From Hyalella azteca (lineage: Eukaryota > Arthropoda > Malacostraca > Amphipoda > Hyalellidae), in assembly GCF_000764305.2 (NCBI RefSeq), contig NW_025937447.1, positions 116,066 through 180,065 on the forward strand: 64,000 nt of DNA, in the 5' to 3' direction. The notes below the pieces were generated by a model, which had not been told where the DNA came from, made no database searches, and saw only the letters and a list, made by a program, of their open reading frames with translations. How positions within the stretch are numbered: position 1 is the first letter of the stretch; each line of letters begins with the position of its first letter. The translations under genes were made by a program, and so were the position numbers. Of this stretch, positions 11,801 to 18,924 are shown one piece after another.

Positions 11801-14800
11801 GGATGGGGTGAGTGCAGAGTTAAGGCACGTCTTAAATTATCAGGATGGGGTGAGTTCTGACATTGTATTTGACTTCTTATGTTGTTATGCACTAATCATT
11901 ATCACTGCACTTTGCAGTCGTAGTATAAGACACCTATTCTAGTGAAATAATTATGTGGAGAATTAGAGTAAGAGGATCTCGAAGTAATATTTTGCCCAGA
12001 TAAGAAGAGTTAAACTATCATCTTCAAATTAAAAACCCACCAAGTCGCGAATGTGGTAAAAAAATTAATTGCAACATAAATTTTAAATGTACCAGGAATT
12101 CATAACTTTTTTTTTATTTTACAGGATCGAGGCTGCAAGTCGTACCAGAAGAGCTCCCTCAACCGGCAGTTTGAGAAGGCTCTTGAGGAGACCAAAATTG
12201 CCTTTGAAGAGGAGCAGACCAACAAGAGTCTCAGGGAGGCCCGCAGACACGAGAAGGAAAGCACTGTGAGTCTTGCGTAATAACGAGAAAAATCCTATTT
12301 CTGACATTTTAGTAATAAAATAGTTCGGTTAGAACTTTTAAATAAAAATATTACTAAATTTATCTCTGCAGTTTCTCAATATTTGTTGAATAAAAATGCC
12401 TACCCTAGTAACACAAAAATACTTCAATTATTTTTTAAATATTCATTTCCATTCTCATTTAATATCTTTTTTGTATAAACTTTCAATTTTAATGTTCAGC
12501 TACGATTTACATGTATTAATTTTTAATATTTATTTATCATATATCTTACCTTGATCTTTTTACTACAAAACTCACATAGAAGTTTGTTTTTTCAACCAGA
12601 TTCTATCAAGTTCGGAATATGTGTCTATCCGTATCATAAGTGAATATCAATTTCAAGAACTTCCTCATTTGTTTGTTATGACACGAGGTCTATGTAGTAC
12701 TGAGTCAATATTTATTTAATTCATACAATTTTTCTTATTCTTCCGACTGCAGAAACCGCCGCCGTTTGTGCGTATTGACACGAATCGTCCTGTGGGTAAT
12801 GTCAAGCGCCAGGAGCTCGAGCTGCCTCCAAAGTGTGACTGTGATCCATTGTCTGCTTCACCCTGTGGACCAAACTCGAACTGCATCAACCGGTAACGTA
12901 TTATCATATTGTAGATAATAATTAGATCAATATTTAGATTAGTTACATAGGAATGTTGAGCGCCAAGAGCTGGAGCTGCATCCAAAATGCACATGGTGAA
13001 AGCAGTGGTAATGAATGAAAGAGACATCGAGATGATAGGAATATTTTGTATTTTATTAATGCAAAAAATGGCAATGTTAATTGAGTAGGTATTGATTTTA
13101 AGTGGTTTGAAGTGAAAAATTTGCTATATTTCATATAATACAACCATATGAGAATTTTTTACTAGTTTTTTATTCACTTTAAAGAGGCAGAAAGTCTGCT
13201 ATATTTTGTCTTTTACCAATTCTCGACTAGACCAAATTACTCAAGTCTTAACAAGAAGTATAATCAAGTAGATGATAAGATAATACCATTTACTTAAACA
13301 ACAACACGGTAATATCTGCTAATTTTGATATGATCAATTATCAGCATGCTTCCAATGTCTTAGTAGGTATGTTACATATATATTTTAACATGTTTCTGTA
13401 CCATAATTATCGAGTTATCCTTTGCCAGGACGTTTGTGTGTTGAAAATATTAAAGATTATTATATGTATTTAATTGAGTTACCCTTTGGCAGGATGTTGA
13501 TGATCGAGTGCGCAGTGGAGACGTGTGCAGCGCGCGAGCGATGCTGCAACCAGCGCTTCCTCCGGCGCCAGTACCCGCAGCTTGCGCCTCAGCGCGTCGC
13601 CGGCAGAGGCTGGGGGCTGCATACCCTGCAGGACATACAAGCCGGTATGTTGTTCTTGTTGTATGTCGCTTAGGTGGGGGCACTTAGCTCCTAGTTATTG
13701 TTGCCTCTCATTATTATAGGGCGTATGTTCAACTTCCAAACGAGTAAGGTAAGGGGCATTTTGCTCTTTGATGCTGGTTTTCTTTGTTGTATGGTGCATG
13801 TTTAACATGCAAAAGGGTATGTGGTTTGGGTGGGGCATTTTGCTTTTATTTAATGTTATATCTCTTTATTGTAGAACGCATGTTCAACATCTAAGCGGGT
13901 GGTGGGTTTTGTGGGCATTTTGTTTTTAACTAGGTACTGTTTAGGATATCAATTATAGAATGCCAGTTATTTTTGGTTATCAAACTCGTTAATTTATTGT
14001 GCCAACACGTCAGTTTTATTGAGCCGGTTTGCTTCCTTCTATGGAACATTTGACTCACTTGTACATCATCCCGCCATGTTACTAGGGAACGTCTGCTTGT
14101 AATTACAGCTTTTGCCCGATGTTAATGAAATCTACTCCACGTACAGGTGACTTCGTGATTGAATACGTTGGTGAACTTGTGGATGAGACCGAATTATGGC
14201 GACGCATCGACTACATGCACCAAATTAATGAAGAAAACTACTACTTCCTCACCATCACCAAAGATATTATTATTGATGCTGGACCCAAAGGCAACTTAGC
14301 CAGGTAATTTTGGCAAATTTTTCGTTTCCAAATTATATCGTATTGAAAGATTGGTTACAAAGTTCCTACATATTGTATTTTCAACATCTGCTATGCTTGT
14401 ATAATATTGTTTACTGTGAGAATTCTTCATTGATGCAACCACAGATCAATGAATGAATCGTCACGTGAATCTTAAGTTAAACTGAAAAAAAACTCGTATA
14501 AACCTATTTTACTCTGCAGATTCATGAATCACTCTTGCGAACCAAACTGTGAGACCCAAAAATGGCAAGTTGGAAGCGAGACTCGCGTGGGCCTGTTCGC
14601 GTTATGCGACATCCCTGCTGGCTCTGAAGTTACGTTCAATTATCACTTCGAGTGCGTGGGCACTGAGAAGAAGAAATGTAACTGTGGTGCCACCAACTGC
14701 AGTGGATACATCGGGGCTAAAGTTCAAAAGGTGGCTAACGATTTTGTTTTCTTCTCCTTATTCGTAGTCGATCGTATTTAGTTCACAATATAAATGAGTT

Positions 14801-17800
14801 AATTGGGCATTTAATCGTCCAGTATATTTTAGTCTTAGGGCGTTGGGGAGATTCTAATTATAACGAAAGGTTCACTTGAATATATGTAAATGTTATTCTT
14901 TGCTTGTTAAAGTCCATTTTATGCTCATTACTCGCTTCAATCTCCTATTTTTTTCATAATCATCAAACATATTACTTTGTTGTCTGCGTTTATGTTGTTA
15001 TCAACATTCGTCCGCCTGCCCATAGATTGAACCAAAGAAGCCAGTAGGTTTCGGTAAAAAGAAGAAGAAAAAGAAGCCCGCCACTAAGGTCACGGAAGAC
15101 GAGTGCTTCAGATGCGGCACCCCCGGAGACTTGATACTGTGCGACCTCGCCGCGTGTCCCAAAGGCTACCATCTTGAATGCCTTGGTCTGGAGGTGCTCC
15201 CTAAAGGTCAGTGTATTTATTATTCAATTCATTTCGCAATGTTTGAAGCTTTGGTACTCTTTTGATTACTAGTTTCAACACTCCAATCGAGGAATCATTC
15301 CTGATATTGACGCATTTTTTACACAGCGTATGTCTCAGTTGCTTTCTTTAGACATAACATTTTTATAGCAACTAATATTTGGAAGGGATTCAAAATTTTT
15401 CATATGAGCGGCTATAAAAAGTTCATTTTGTGTTCGTAGTCCCATGAATATCAATTTGAATTATAGAGATTGTAAAACATTAATGTACGCTAGAACTTTA
15501 ATGAATTAATTTATTCATCTAATTAATAATTGATAAAACATGCAGGGAAGTGGGTGTGTCCTTGGCATCACTGCGATGAATGCGGCAACCGAGCCATCAC
15601 CCGCTGCTTCATGTGTCCCAACAGCTTTTGCAAGGTTCGTTTATTGATTTTGAAGTGCTTGTAATTGTAGAAGTCTTTAGTCATCTTGTTTTATTTATTT
15701 TTCTTGATTGTTTTAAAATGAGGCAAATCCATTTTTCAAATCCGTGAGTCGAATTTTATGCAAACATCAAAAGATGCAGTGGTTGATCCTGTTTTATCTA
15801 AGCATGCTATCCCAAAGAAAAAGAGATAGACTTTTAATTTTTCATTTAAAATTCACTTTCGAAAGAGAGAATTGATGTAATGCAATTACATCCGTTGCTC
15901 GGTTACTATTGGTCCTGTTAACACTTTTAATATATTGCTCCTGGTAATTTTATTATTAATACCCATGATTTTTTAAAATTTTGCTCGCTGTATATTTCTT
16001 GTTAATGTATTATCGCCGTCTATGTAGCACAGTAACTTTTCACTTGTTTGTTCTTCTATGTAGGCTCACATGGAGAATAAGATGTGCACGTCCTCGGACG
16101 TGGCCGGCGGTGGGGTCTCTCTCACCTACTGCGTAGGGCACTCGGAGGAAAACGTTCGGGAGTTTTGCGATCTCAGCAAAACTGCGGCTGTGAGTCTTAT
16201 TTGCAAACAAGAAATTAGAAAAATGATTCATTTTCAATTCCCTGATCTATAGTTCAAAATTCTATTCGATAAATATTATAAGTATATATGATGATACTGG
16301 TATCCATGACTTTAGTTTACTCATAGGACTCCAAAGGGGAAGAGCCTAAAAATGTCTATGCTCTACCAATCTGGCTGCAAGTCTTATTTGCTGCTACCGT
16401 TGTCACCACGAGCAACTGAACTATATATAGTCTAGTCACATTCAATCAGATAAGGTTTTTGTTTATTTTTGTGTTGATAAAAAAAAGGACAATTGTAGTT
16501 CTGCTGATCCTGATATAATATACCTACTATTTATGATGAAGGTAGAAAAGTTGAGATACGATTAGGTTAGTCACAAGTCACGGGAAAAGATAGAAATGAT
16601 TGAAAATTTTTGGGATATTTCCGTTCAAGCTTCGTTTTTGAATGAGCAGTAAAAATTTGAAGTTTCGAAACAGTGAATTCCTTATTTAAATAATAAAGTG
16701 TTTTTTTTTTTTTGAGATCCACCTGGTAGTTTTGGCCATGAGGTTGAAGTTCCTCGAGGGCAAAACGATATATTTTCCTAATGCATACAATAAATGTGGA
16801 AGCATAATCTAAATTGAAGCTCCGTGACTGATTTAATGGGTTAGCCATCTTCTCTAGCTCAGGGCGCAGATGGAGGCAGCGAGAGCGGTGAGTCCCACTT
16901 TTCTGGAAGGCGCCCAAGTCATAGCAGGAGCAGCAGCAGATGCAGCAGTCCTGCCACTGCAGCACGAGCAGCTGCAGCAGCAGCAGCAAGCTGCAGCAAG
17001 GAAGTCTAAAGAACGCAGCGAGCGAGCCAGAGCGCGACGGCAGTTCAGGGAGGTAAGAGGAGGAAGGTTTTTGACACAACAATTCGTTTATTGATTGATA
17101 ATCGTCTTTCCTGTTTTATCCTTTGCAAATTTATAGAAAATTTTTTGTTGATAAAATAGGCAGTACAGATAAAAACGGTACTTGACAACTGTTTTGGAAG
17201 TTCAACTTCTGGAGATGAAGCTCGCCCAAAATTTCCTGATAAGGGCCTTAATCTAGGCTTGTTTTAGTAGTAAAACAGGATAGAGAAACGGTTCTTCACG
17301 AAAATATGTGCAGTTATTTCCTTTCTACCATTGTACCAAGCCAAAAAATTTTGGAAAGAGCATTAATCTAATCTTGTTCCAGTTGTACAACCTGACGGAG
17401 ATGTACAGCGAGTACGGGGGTGGAAAGTTGGATGTCATCGACCCAGAGCAGCTCATCATGAGCATCAAGAACGTTCCAGGGTGCAGTGATGCGGATCTCA
17501 AACTTGAAAATTCCGATGACGATTCCGACCACGAGGCCAGTAAGATATGTTCATATAAACGAAGTAGAAGAGACTTTGTCGACTTGAGCTCTGATGAAGA
17601 TAGTAGCGGAGACAGTTATGTAGAAACTGTGAAAACTAAATCAAATTTTACCAGGAAAAAGAATAGTGAAGTGGCCCCTGAAACCACCGCAACTCGAAAT
17701 ATAAGTTCTCTGAATATTGCAGCTGTAGATGGATCAAAAATTGGCTTCCCTGAAGATAGTTTTGAGCTACAGGGAATGAATGCTTCTTTAGACAAAGAAA

Positions 17801-18924
17801 AATCAAAACTACAAACCTCGCCCATCATCAACGTTGTTGTAAATGTTAAGCCTCGACGACAAAACAGTGACAGTAGCTTGATATCAGAATCGAAGCATCC
17901 TTTAGGTCATCATAATTTTAATGCTGCCGGATCATCCGCCGAAAAGGCTAGGCGTGAGTCAGTGGAATCAATTGAAACCCCAGTTACTAAAAAACTAAAG
18001 AGCAATGCTGAACCATCAAGAGACGAACGTCGTGACGATGTTTCGGAAAGTCTTTCATCGAAATTATCATCAGTAGATTCTTCAAATGAAATGAGAAGTT
18101 TGACAGATAGATCAGTCTCTGACAACGATGGGGCTTATGGTGCGATGACATCTGGTAGACTCAGATCCTCCAAATGTCAGAAGCAGTTACCAACTAATAA
18201 GTCTCCCATCTTACGTCTTCCTGATCCTTGTGGAACCGAAAAATCTTCGTGCGTGGCCAACAATCGCTCTGCTAAAAAGATGAATCTTGCTAAAACATTG
18301 GATCATATTCCTTCTCGTGATTCAGAAAAGTTGTCACAATCTCCCAATAATTTTTCAGATTCAAATGAAATCGAACCGTCCAATGTTTTTCCGGATTCGA
18401 TGCCACGCGGCAAAGCTGTTATCTCCACCAATAAATGCTTGAGCAAGTCTTTGAGCTCTGAACCTTCCACTGCCTCAGAAGATAGGCGTCATTTTGCTGC
18501 AGATAATACCGATGTTCCCAAAACCAATGGCATTGATGGTCACTACCCTCACCAGTCTGGCTCATTCATTTCACCGGCTAAACATTTTCGCGACTGTCTG
18601 TCTTCTAGAAACGGATTAGACACGCAAGATGTTGATTTAATAAATTTGTCTAGTGATGCGAGCTCGAACAGCTCACCCCAGGCTTCTCCTTCCACTCAAA
18701 AGCTTCGGAAGTTGGTGTCCAATAACTCAGTGCGTTCGAATGTGGTGTTCAAAGTTGGCCGACATTTGGAAATGAGCTCATCCGCTCTCTCGCCTAGAAA
18801 AACAAGCTTGTCCTCGCCAGAAGAGAAGAAGCAAAGCTCGAGTAACGTTGCTGAGGAGGAGGAGGATGATTCTGATGATGATGTAGTGCCTCTCACTGTA
18901 CCTACCATCACTATTGCACTGTAA
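1053..18924 (+). CDS. NSD: NSD-family histone H3K36 methyltransferase (20 coding exons)
   Basis: This is the whole spliced gene. NSD-family enzymes are nuclear and mono- and dimethylate histone H3 lysine 36 using S-adenosylmethionine. The joined reading frame gives about 2,888 residues, similar to NSD1-type proteins and about twice the usual length of fly MES-4. Approximate domain positions are: AT-hooks 487-497 and about 571, PWWP1 1047-1135, HMG-like 1280-1340, PHD1 1391-1445, PHD2 1448 and 1696-1735 (split), a Cys/His module 1735-1800, PHD3 1803-1850, PWWP2 1853-1920, AWS 1985-2045, SET 2045-2165, post-SET 2165-2180, C-terminal PHD/C5HCH 2205-2310, and a disordered tail to 2888. SET motifs GRGWGL, EYVGEL, RFMNHSC and FNY are all intact, so the enzyme looks active. 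Exon joins were placed on GT-AG sites and checked for phase; those at exons 3, 7 and 19 are the least certain. Confidence 0.96.
3369..4613 (+). CDS. NSD: NSD exon 2: linker before PWWP1
   Basis: The acceptor is TGCCTCAG at 3361-3368 and the donor is GTAAGT at 4614. Both joins are phase 0. It encodes about 415 residues of mostly disordered linker. Repeated GKLSLK-type segments occur near 3843, 3889 and 3955. The last 120 residues look folded: a helical stretch, then CECDACCKG, then [14 protein letters not shown] do not recognise this part; it lies where NSD proteins carry the region just before PWWP1. Confidence 0.85.
4614..5632 (+). other. NSD intron 2
   Basis: This AT-rich intron lies between the pre-PWWP1 linker and PWWP1. 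A small GC-richer pocket lies at about 5160-5230, but I see no coding signal with good splice sites in it. A missed small exon here would change the choice of exon 3 acceptor. Confidence 0.6.
5633..5789 (+). CDS. NSD: NSD exon 3: start of PWWP1
   Basis: It encodes the first beta strands of the first PWWP domain, with [18 protein letters not shown] as the core. PWWP domains of this family bind nucleosomes carrying methylated H3K36. The start at 5633 (acceptor GTGCAG) is chosen because it keeps phase 0 with exon 2. A better-looking acceptor, TTTCCACAG at 5589, would not match the phase of exon 2 unless a further small exon was missed. The exon ends in phase 1 at GTAAAA. Confidence 0.8.
5971..6125 (+). 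CDS. NSD: NSD exon 4: end of PWWP1 core
   Basis: The acceptor is TTGCAG at 5970 (phase 1) and the donor is GTAAAT at 6126 (phase 0). It encodes [20 protein letters not shown], the strand pair and hydrophobic wall that complete the PWWP beta barrel, then a Lys-rich helix start. The frame stays open through the short intron 4, so retention of that intron would not stop translation. Confidence 0.9.
6261..6418 (+). CDS. NSD: NSD exon 5: helical end of PWWP1
   Basis: The acceptor is TATTTTTCAG (phase 0) and the donor is GTAAGC at 6419 (phase 2). It encodes an amphipathic helical segment, [18 protein letters not shown] onwards, that follows the PWWP barrel. In the same frame the codon after the donor region is a stop, which supports the splice. 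Confidence 0.85.
6500..6862 (-). mobile_element. Penelope-associated repeat, copy 1 (NSD intron 5)
   Basis: Read on the minus strand, this matches 35600-35900 on the plus strand: both hold a TTTCAAGTGTTGTAAAAC block, a CCTGCTTTTTGATC block and a stretch translating as [12 protein letters not shown] here and [12 protein letters not shown] there. Both copies are broken. It lies directly downstream, on the same strand, of the GIY-YIG relic. A head-to-tail partial unit is the usual layout of Penelope-like elements, so this may be the start of the next unit; that is inference. Confidence 0.6.
6881..7500 (-). pseudogene. Penelope-like retroelement relic with GIY-YIG nuclease remnants
   Basis: On the minus strand one frame reads [14 protein letters not shown] (7144-7103), the GIY-YIG start, and stops at 7064. 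A second frame reads [15 protein letters not shown] and then [20 protein letters not shown], the typical end of the nuclease domain of Penelope-like elements. A third frame upstream reads INVTYKFSC, the usual lead-in. The frameshifts and stops mean it is dead. It sits in intron 5, antisense to the NSD gene, and ends just before the exon 6 acceptor. Confidence 0.75.
7511..9131 (+). CDS. NSD: NSD exon 6: HMG-like segment, PHD1 and split PHD2
   Basis: The acceptor is CTATGTCAG (phase 2) and the donor is GTCAGT at 9132 (phase 0). A run of eight Lys forms a likely nuclear signal near 7588. Residues encoded by about 7785-7970 resemble an HMG box, as in NSD2 ([19 protein letters not shown] then a Trp-containing helix). 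PHD1 lies at about 8125-8283 (CYKC, CKGSC, FYHYSC, CNEC). PHD2 starts with CFIC at 8296 and resumes only at [15 protein letters not shown] near 9041. The 240 or so residues between are Ser/Glu/Lys-rich and open throughout, so the zinc finger is interrupted by a coding insertion. A strong donor-like GTAAGC lies at 8304. Confidence 0.92.
9464..9587 (+). CDS. NSD: NSD exon 7: Cys/His module after PHD2
   Basis: It encodes [11 protein letters not shown] and then [12 protein letters not shown], the second zinc-binding unit in the NSD PHD cluster. The ending is GTGAGA at 9588, phase 1. The start is uncertain. Acceptors at 9463 and 9352 both keep phase 0, while the one at 9437 does not. I chose 9464 because it gives PHD-like spacing from the preceding Cys; the 9353 choice would add 37 residues of unlikely composition. 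Confidence 0.82.
9690..9726. repeat. TCTTA-type microsatellite in NSD intron 7
   Basis: Repeated TTATC/TCTTA pentamers, partly interrupted by CTCAC. Nothing else is seen in the 886-bp intron 7. Confidence 0.85.
10474..10595 (+). CDS. NSD: NSD exon 8: zinc module and start of PHD3
   Basis: The acceptor is TTGTTCCTAG (phase 1) and the donor is GTAATT at 10596 (phase 0). It encodes [20 protein letters not shown] and then VTWCFGCSK. This matches the NSD-family order, where an AAG-containing loop, a C-x2-H pair and CFxC lead into the third PHD finger. Confidence 0.92.
11001..11167 (+). CDS. NSD: NSD exon 9: PHD3 and start of PWWP2
   Basis: The acceptor is AATTTCAG (phase 0) and the donor is GTGCCT at 11168 (phase 2). 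It encodes [19 protein letters not shown] and CDDC of PHD3. The start of PWWP2, [12 protein letters not shown], follows directly. In NSD proteins this PHD-PWWP pair is a nucleosome-binding unit just before the catalytic domain. Confidence 0.95.
11489..11639 (+). CDS. NSD: NSD exon 10: PWWP2 core with tandem donor array
   Basis: The acceptor is GAAAAAG (phase 2, weak pyrimidine tract). Together with exon 9 it gives YRWWPGQV, the signature of the second PWWP. It continues with [20 protein letters not shown]. The end given is the first donor, GTGAGT at 11640, phase 0. The last 22 nt of the exon and this donor are the first unit of a 42-bp tandem array, so five more donors at 11682, 11724, 11766, 11808 and 11850 could lengthen the exon by 14, 28, 42, 56 or 70 residues with no frame change. 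Confidence 0.9.
11618..11858 (+). repeat. 42-bp minisatellite carrying six splice donors
   Basis: Units start at 11618, 11660, 11702, 11744, 11786 and 11828. Each has a coding-like half (CGTCTTCCATTAT in copies 1-4, CGTCTTAAATTAT in copies 5-6) followed by CAGGATGGG and the donor GTGAGT. Because 42 is a multiple of three, the frame of exon 10 stays open through every copy to 11942. Copies differ by few bases, which suggests recent expansion. Confidence 0.97.
12125..12265 (+). CDS. NSD: NSD exon 11: helical link from PWWP2 to AWS
   Basis: The acceptor is TTTTACAG and the donor is GTGAGT at 12266; both are phase 0. It encodes [18 protein letters not shown] and a charged helix rich in Glu and Arg. 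NSD proteins have the same helical link (N-x-x-F-x-K-A-L-E-E) after PWWP2. The longer open frame at 12087-12269 is a shadow in another frame. Confidence 0.92.
12753..12892 (+). CDS. NSD: NSD exon 12: KPPP linker and start of AWS
   Basis: The acceptor is CGACTGCAG (phase 0) and the donor is GTAACG at 12893 (phase 2). It encodes [20 protein letters not shown] and then the first AWS cysteines ([15 protein letters not shown]). AWS binds zinc and packs against SET. A damaged copy of part of this exon lies 60 bp downstream, in intron 12. Confidence 0.95.
12952..12992 (+). pseudogene. Partial duplicate of exon 12 inside intron 12
   Basis: About 38 bases match the exon 12 segment starting at 12798 with few differences (shared core GAGCTGCxTCCAAA). 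In the same frame it reads [13 protein letters not shown] and then meets a stop. It has no good splice sites of its own. The match is by eye. Confidence 0.8.
13412..13500 (+). repeat. Duplicated acceptor of exon 13
   Basis: GAGTTATCCTTTGCCAGGA at 13412 and GAGTTACCCTTTGGCAGGA at 13476 are near-identical and 64 bp apart. Each contains a pyrimidine-rich acceptor; the downstream one is the phase-matched acceptor of exon 13. The upstream AG (13427-13428) would lead into an unlikely peptide. Confidence 0.8.
13493..13644 (+). CDS. NSD: NSD exon 13: AWS end and start of SET
   Basis: The acceptor is CTTTGGCAG (phase 2) and the donor is GTATGT at 13645 (phase 1). It encodes the remaining AWS cysteines ([18 protein letters not shown]) and the start of SET with GRGWGL, where the Gly-Trp-Gly contacts S-adenosylmethionine. 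The exon is markedly GC-richer than its introns. Confidence 0.96.
13645..13935 (+). repeat. 78-bp degenerate tandem array after the exon 13 donor
   Basis: Blocks like GGGGCATTTTGCT recur at about 13678, 13754, 13833 and 13913 (steps of 76, 79 and 80). Each is followed by a Thr/Tyr-poor, T-rich stretch and a GCATGTTCAACATC-like block. The first unit begins at or just after the splice donor. Confidence 0.7.
14147..14303 (+). CDS. NSD: NSD exon 14: SET core
   Basis: The acceptor is CGTACAG (phase 1) and the donor is GTAATT at 14304 (phase 2). It encodes [34 protein letters not shown] and the start of the next motif. The order EYVGEL then DAGPKGN is typical of NSD-family SET domains. Confidence 0.97.
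14520..14730 (+). CDS. NSD: NSD exon 15: catalytic SET end and post-SET
   Basis: The acceptor is CTCTGCAG (phase 2) and the donor is GTGGCT at 14731 (phase 0). It holds [16 protein letters not shown] (cofactor-binding NHSC), [18 protein letters not shown] (the catalytic Tyr region) and the post-SET cysteines [13 protein letters not shown]. All key residues are present. Confidence 0.97.
15026..15206 (+). CDS. NSD: NSD exon 16: Lys-rich linker and C-terminal PHD
   Basis: The acceptor is GCCCATAG (phase 0) and the donor is GTCAGT at 15207 (phase 1). A GKKKKKKK run is followed by [16 protein letters not shown] and [12 protein letters not shown], the start of the last PHD of the family. The open frame on the minus strand here is a shadow. 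Confidence 0.95.
15546..15634 (+). CDS. NSD: NSD exon 17: C5HCH module
   Basis: The acceptor is ACATGCAG (phase 1) and the donor is GTTCGT at 15635 (phase 0). It encodes [20 protein letters not shown] and CPNSFCK, the CPWHxCDxC motif that marks the C-terminal PHD/C5HCH pair of NSD proteins. The exon is too short to show up as a long open frame. Confidence 0.95.
16064..16189 (+). CDS. NSD: NSD exon 18: end of C5HCH module
   Basis: The acceptor is TCTATGTAG and the donor is GTGAGT at 16190; both are phase 0. It encodes AHMENKMC and [12 protein letters not shown], the last zinc ligands of the C5HCH domain in the same order as in other NSD proteins. Confidence 0.92.
16870..17052 (+). CDS. NSD: NSD exon 19: Gln/Ala/Arg-rich segment
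   Basis: The acceptor is GGCGCAG at 16863-16869 and the donor is GTAAGA at 17053; both are phase 0. It encodes 61 residues with a run of five Gln and then a basic helix ([18 protein letters not shown]). A rival acceptor seven bases upstream (AG at 16861-16862) shifts the frame and stops after 48 codons. An internal GTGAGT at 16888 could also end the exon after 18 nt, in frame with exon 20. Confidence 0.75.
17221..17402 (+). repeat. Decayed duplicate of the exon 20 acceptor
   Basis: The stretch at about 17224-17285 resembles 17338-17400: both hold a CCCAAAA-like block, then TTAATCTA, a pyrimidine-rich tract and AG (17266-17267 and 17381-17382), about 115 bp apart. Only the second AG is in phase with exon 19. 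The alignment is by eye and imperfect. Confidence 0.55.
17383..18924 (+). CDS. NSD: NSD exon 20: Ser-rich C-terminal tail
   Basis: The acceptor is TTGTTCCAG (phase 0) and the TAA stop ends at 18924. It encodes 513 residues. After a short ordered-looking start ([19 protein letters not shown]) the tail is low complexity, rich in Ser, Asp, Lys and Asn, with many SP/TP-type sites. It ends with an acidic run and a hydrophobic tip ([16 protein letters not shown]), which resembles a SUMO-interaction motif; that is inference. No domain is visible. Confidence 0.88.
   Translation: MYNLTEMYSEYGGGKLDVIDPEQLIMSIKNVPGCSDADLKLENSDDDSDHEASKICSYKRSRRDFVDLSSDEDSSGDSYVETVKTKSNFTRKKNSEVAPETTATRNISSLNIAAVDGSKIGFPEDSFELQGMNASLDKEKSKLQTSPIINVVVNVKPRRQNSDSSLISESKHPLGHHNFNAAGSSAEKARRESVESIETPVTKKLKSNAEPSRDERRDDVSESLSSKLSSVDSSNEMRSLTDRSVSDNDGAYGAMTSGRLRSSKCQKQLPTNKSPILRLPDPCGTEKSSCVANNRSAKKMNLAKTLDHIPSRDSEKLSQSPNNFSDSNEIEPSNVFPDSMPRGKAVISTNKCLSKSLSSEPSTASEDRRHFAADNTDVPKTNGIDGHYPHQSGSFISPAKHFRDCLSSRNGLDTQDVDLINLSSDASSNSSPQASPSTQKLRKLVSNNSVRSNVVFKVGRHLEMSSSALSPRKTSLSSPEEKKQSSSNVAEEEEDDSDDDVVPLTVPTITIAL

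Noticed and set aside
11462..11892. Long open frames on both strands over the 42-bp array (132 and 123 codons)
   Set aside because: They are open only because the repeat period is a multiple of three; the frame at 11505 that continues PWWP2 is the real one.
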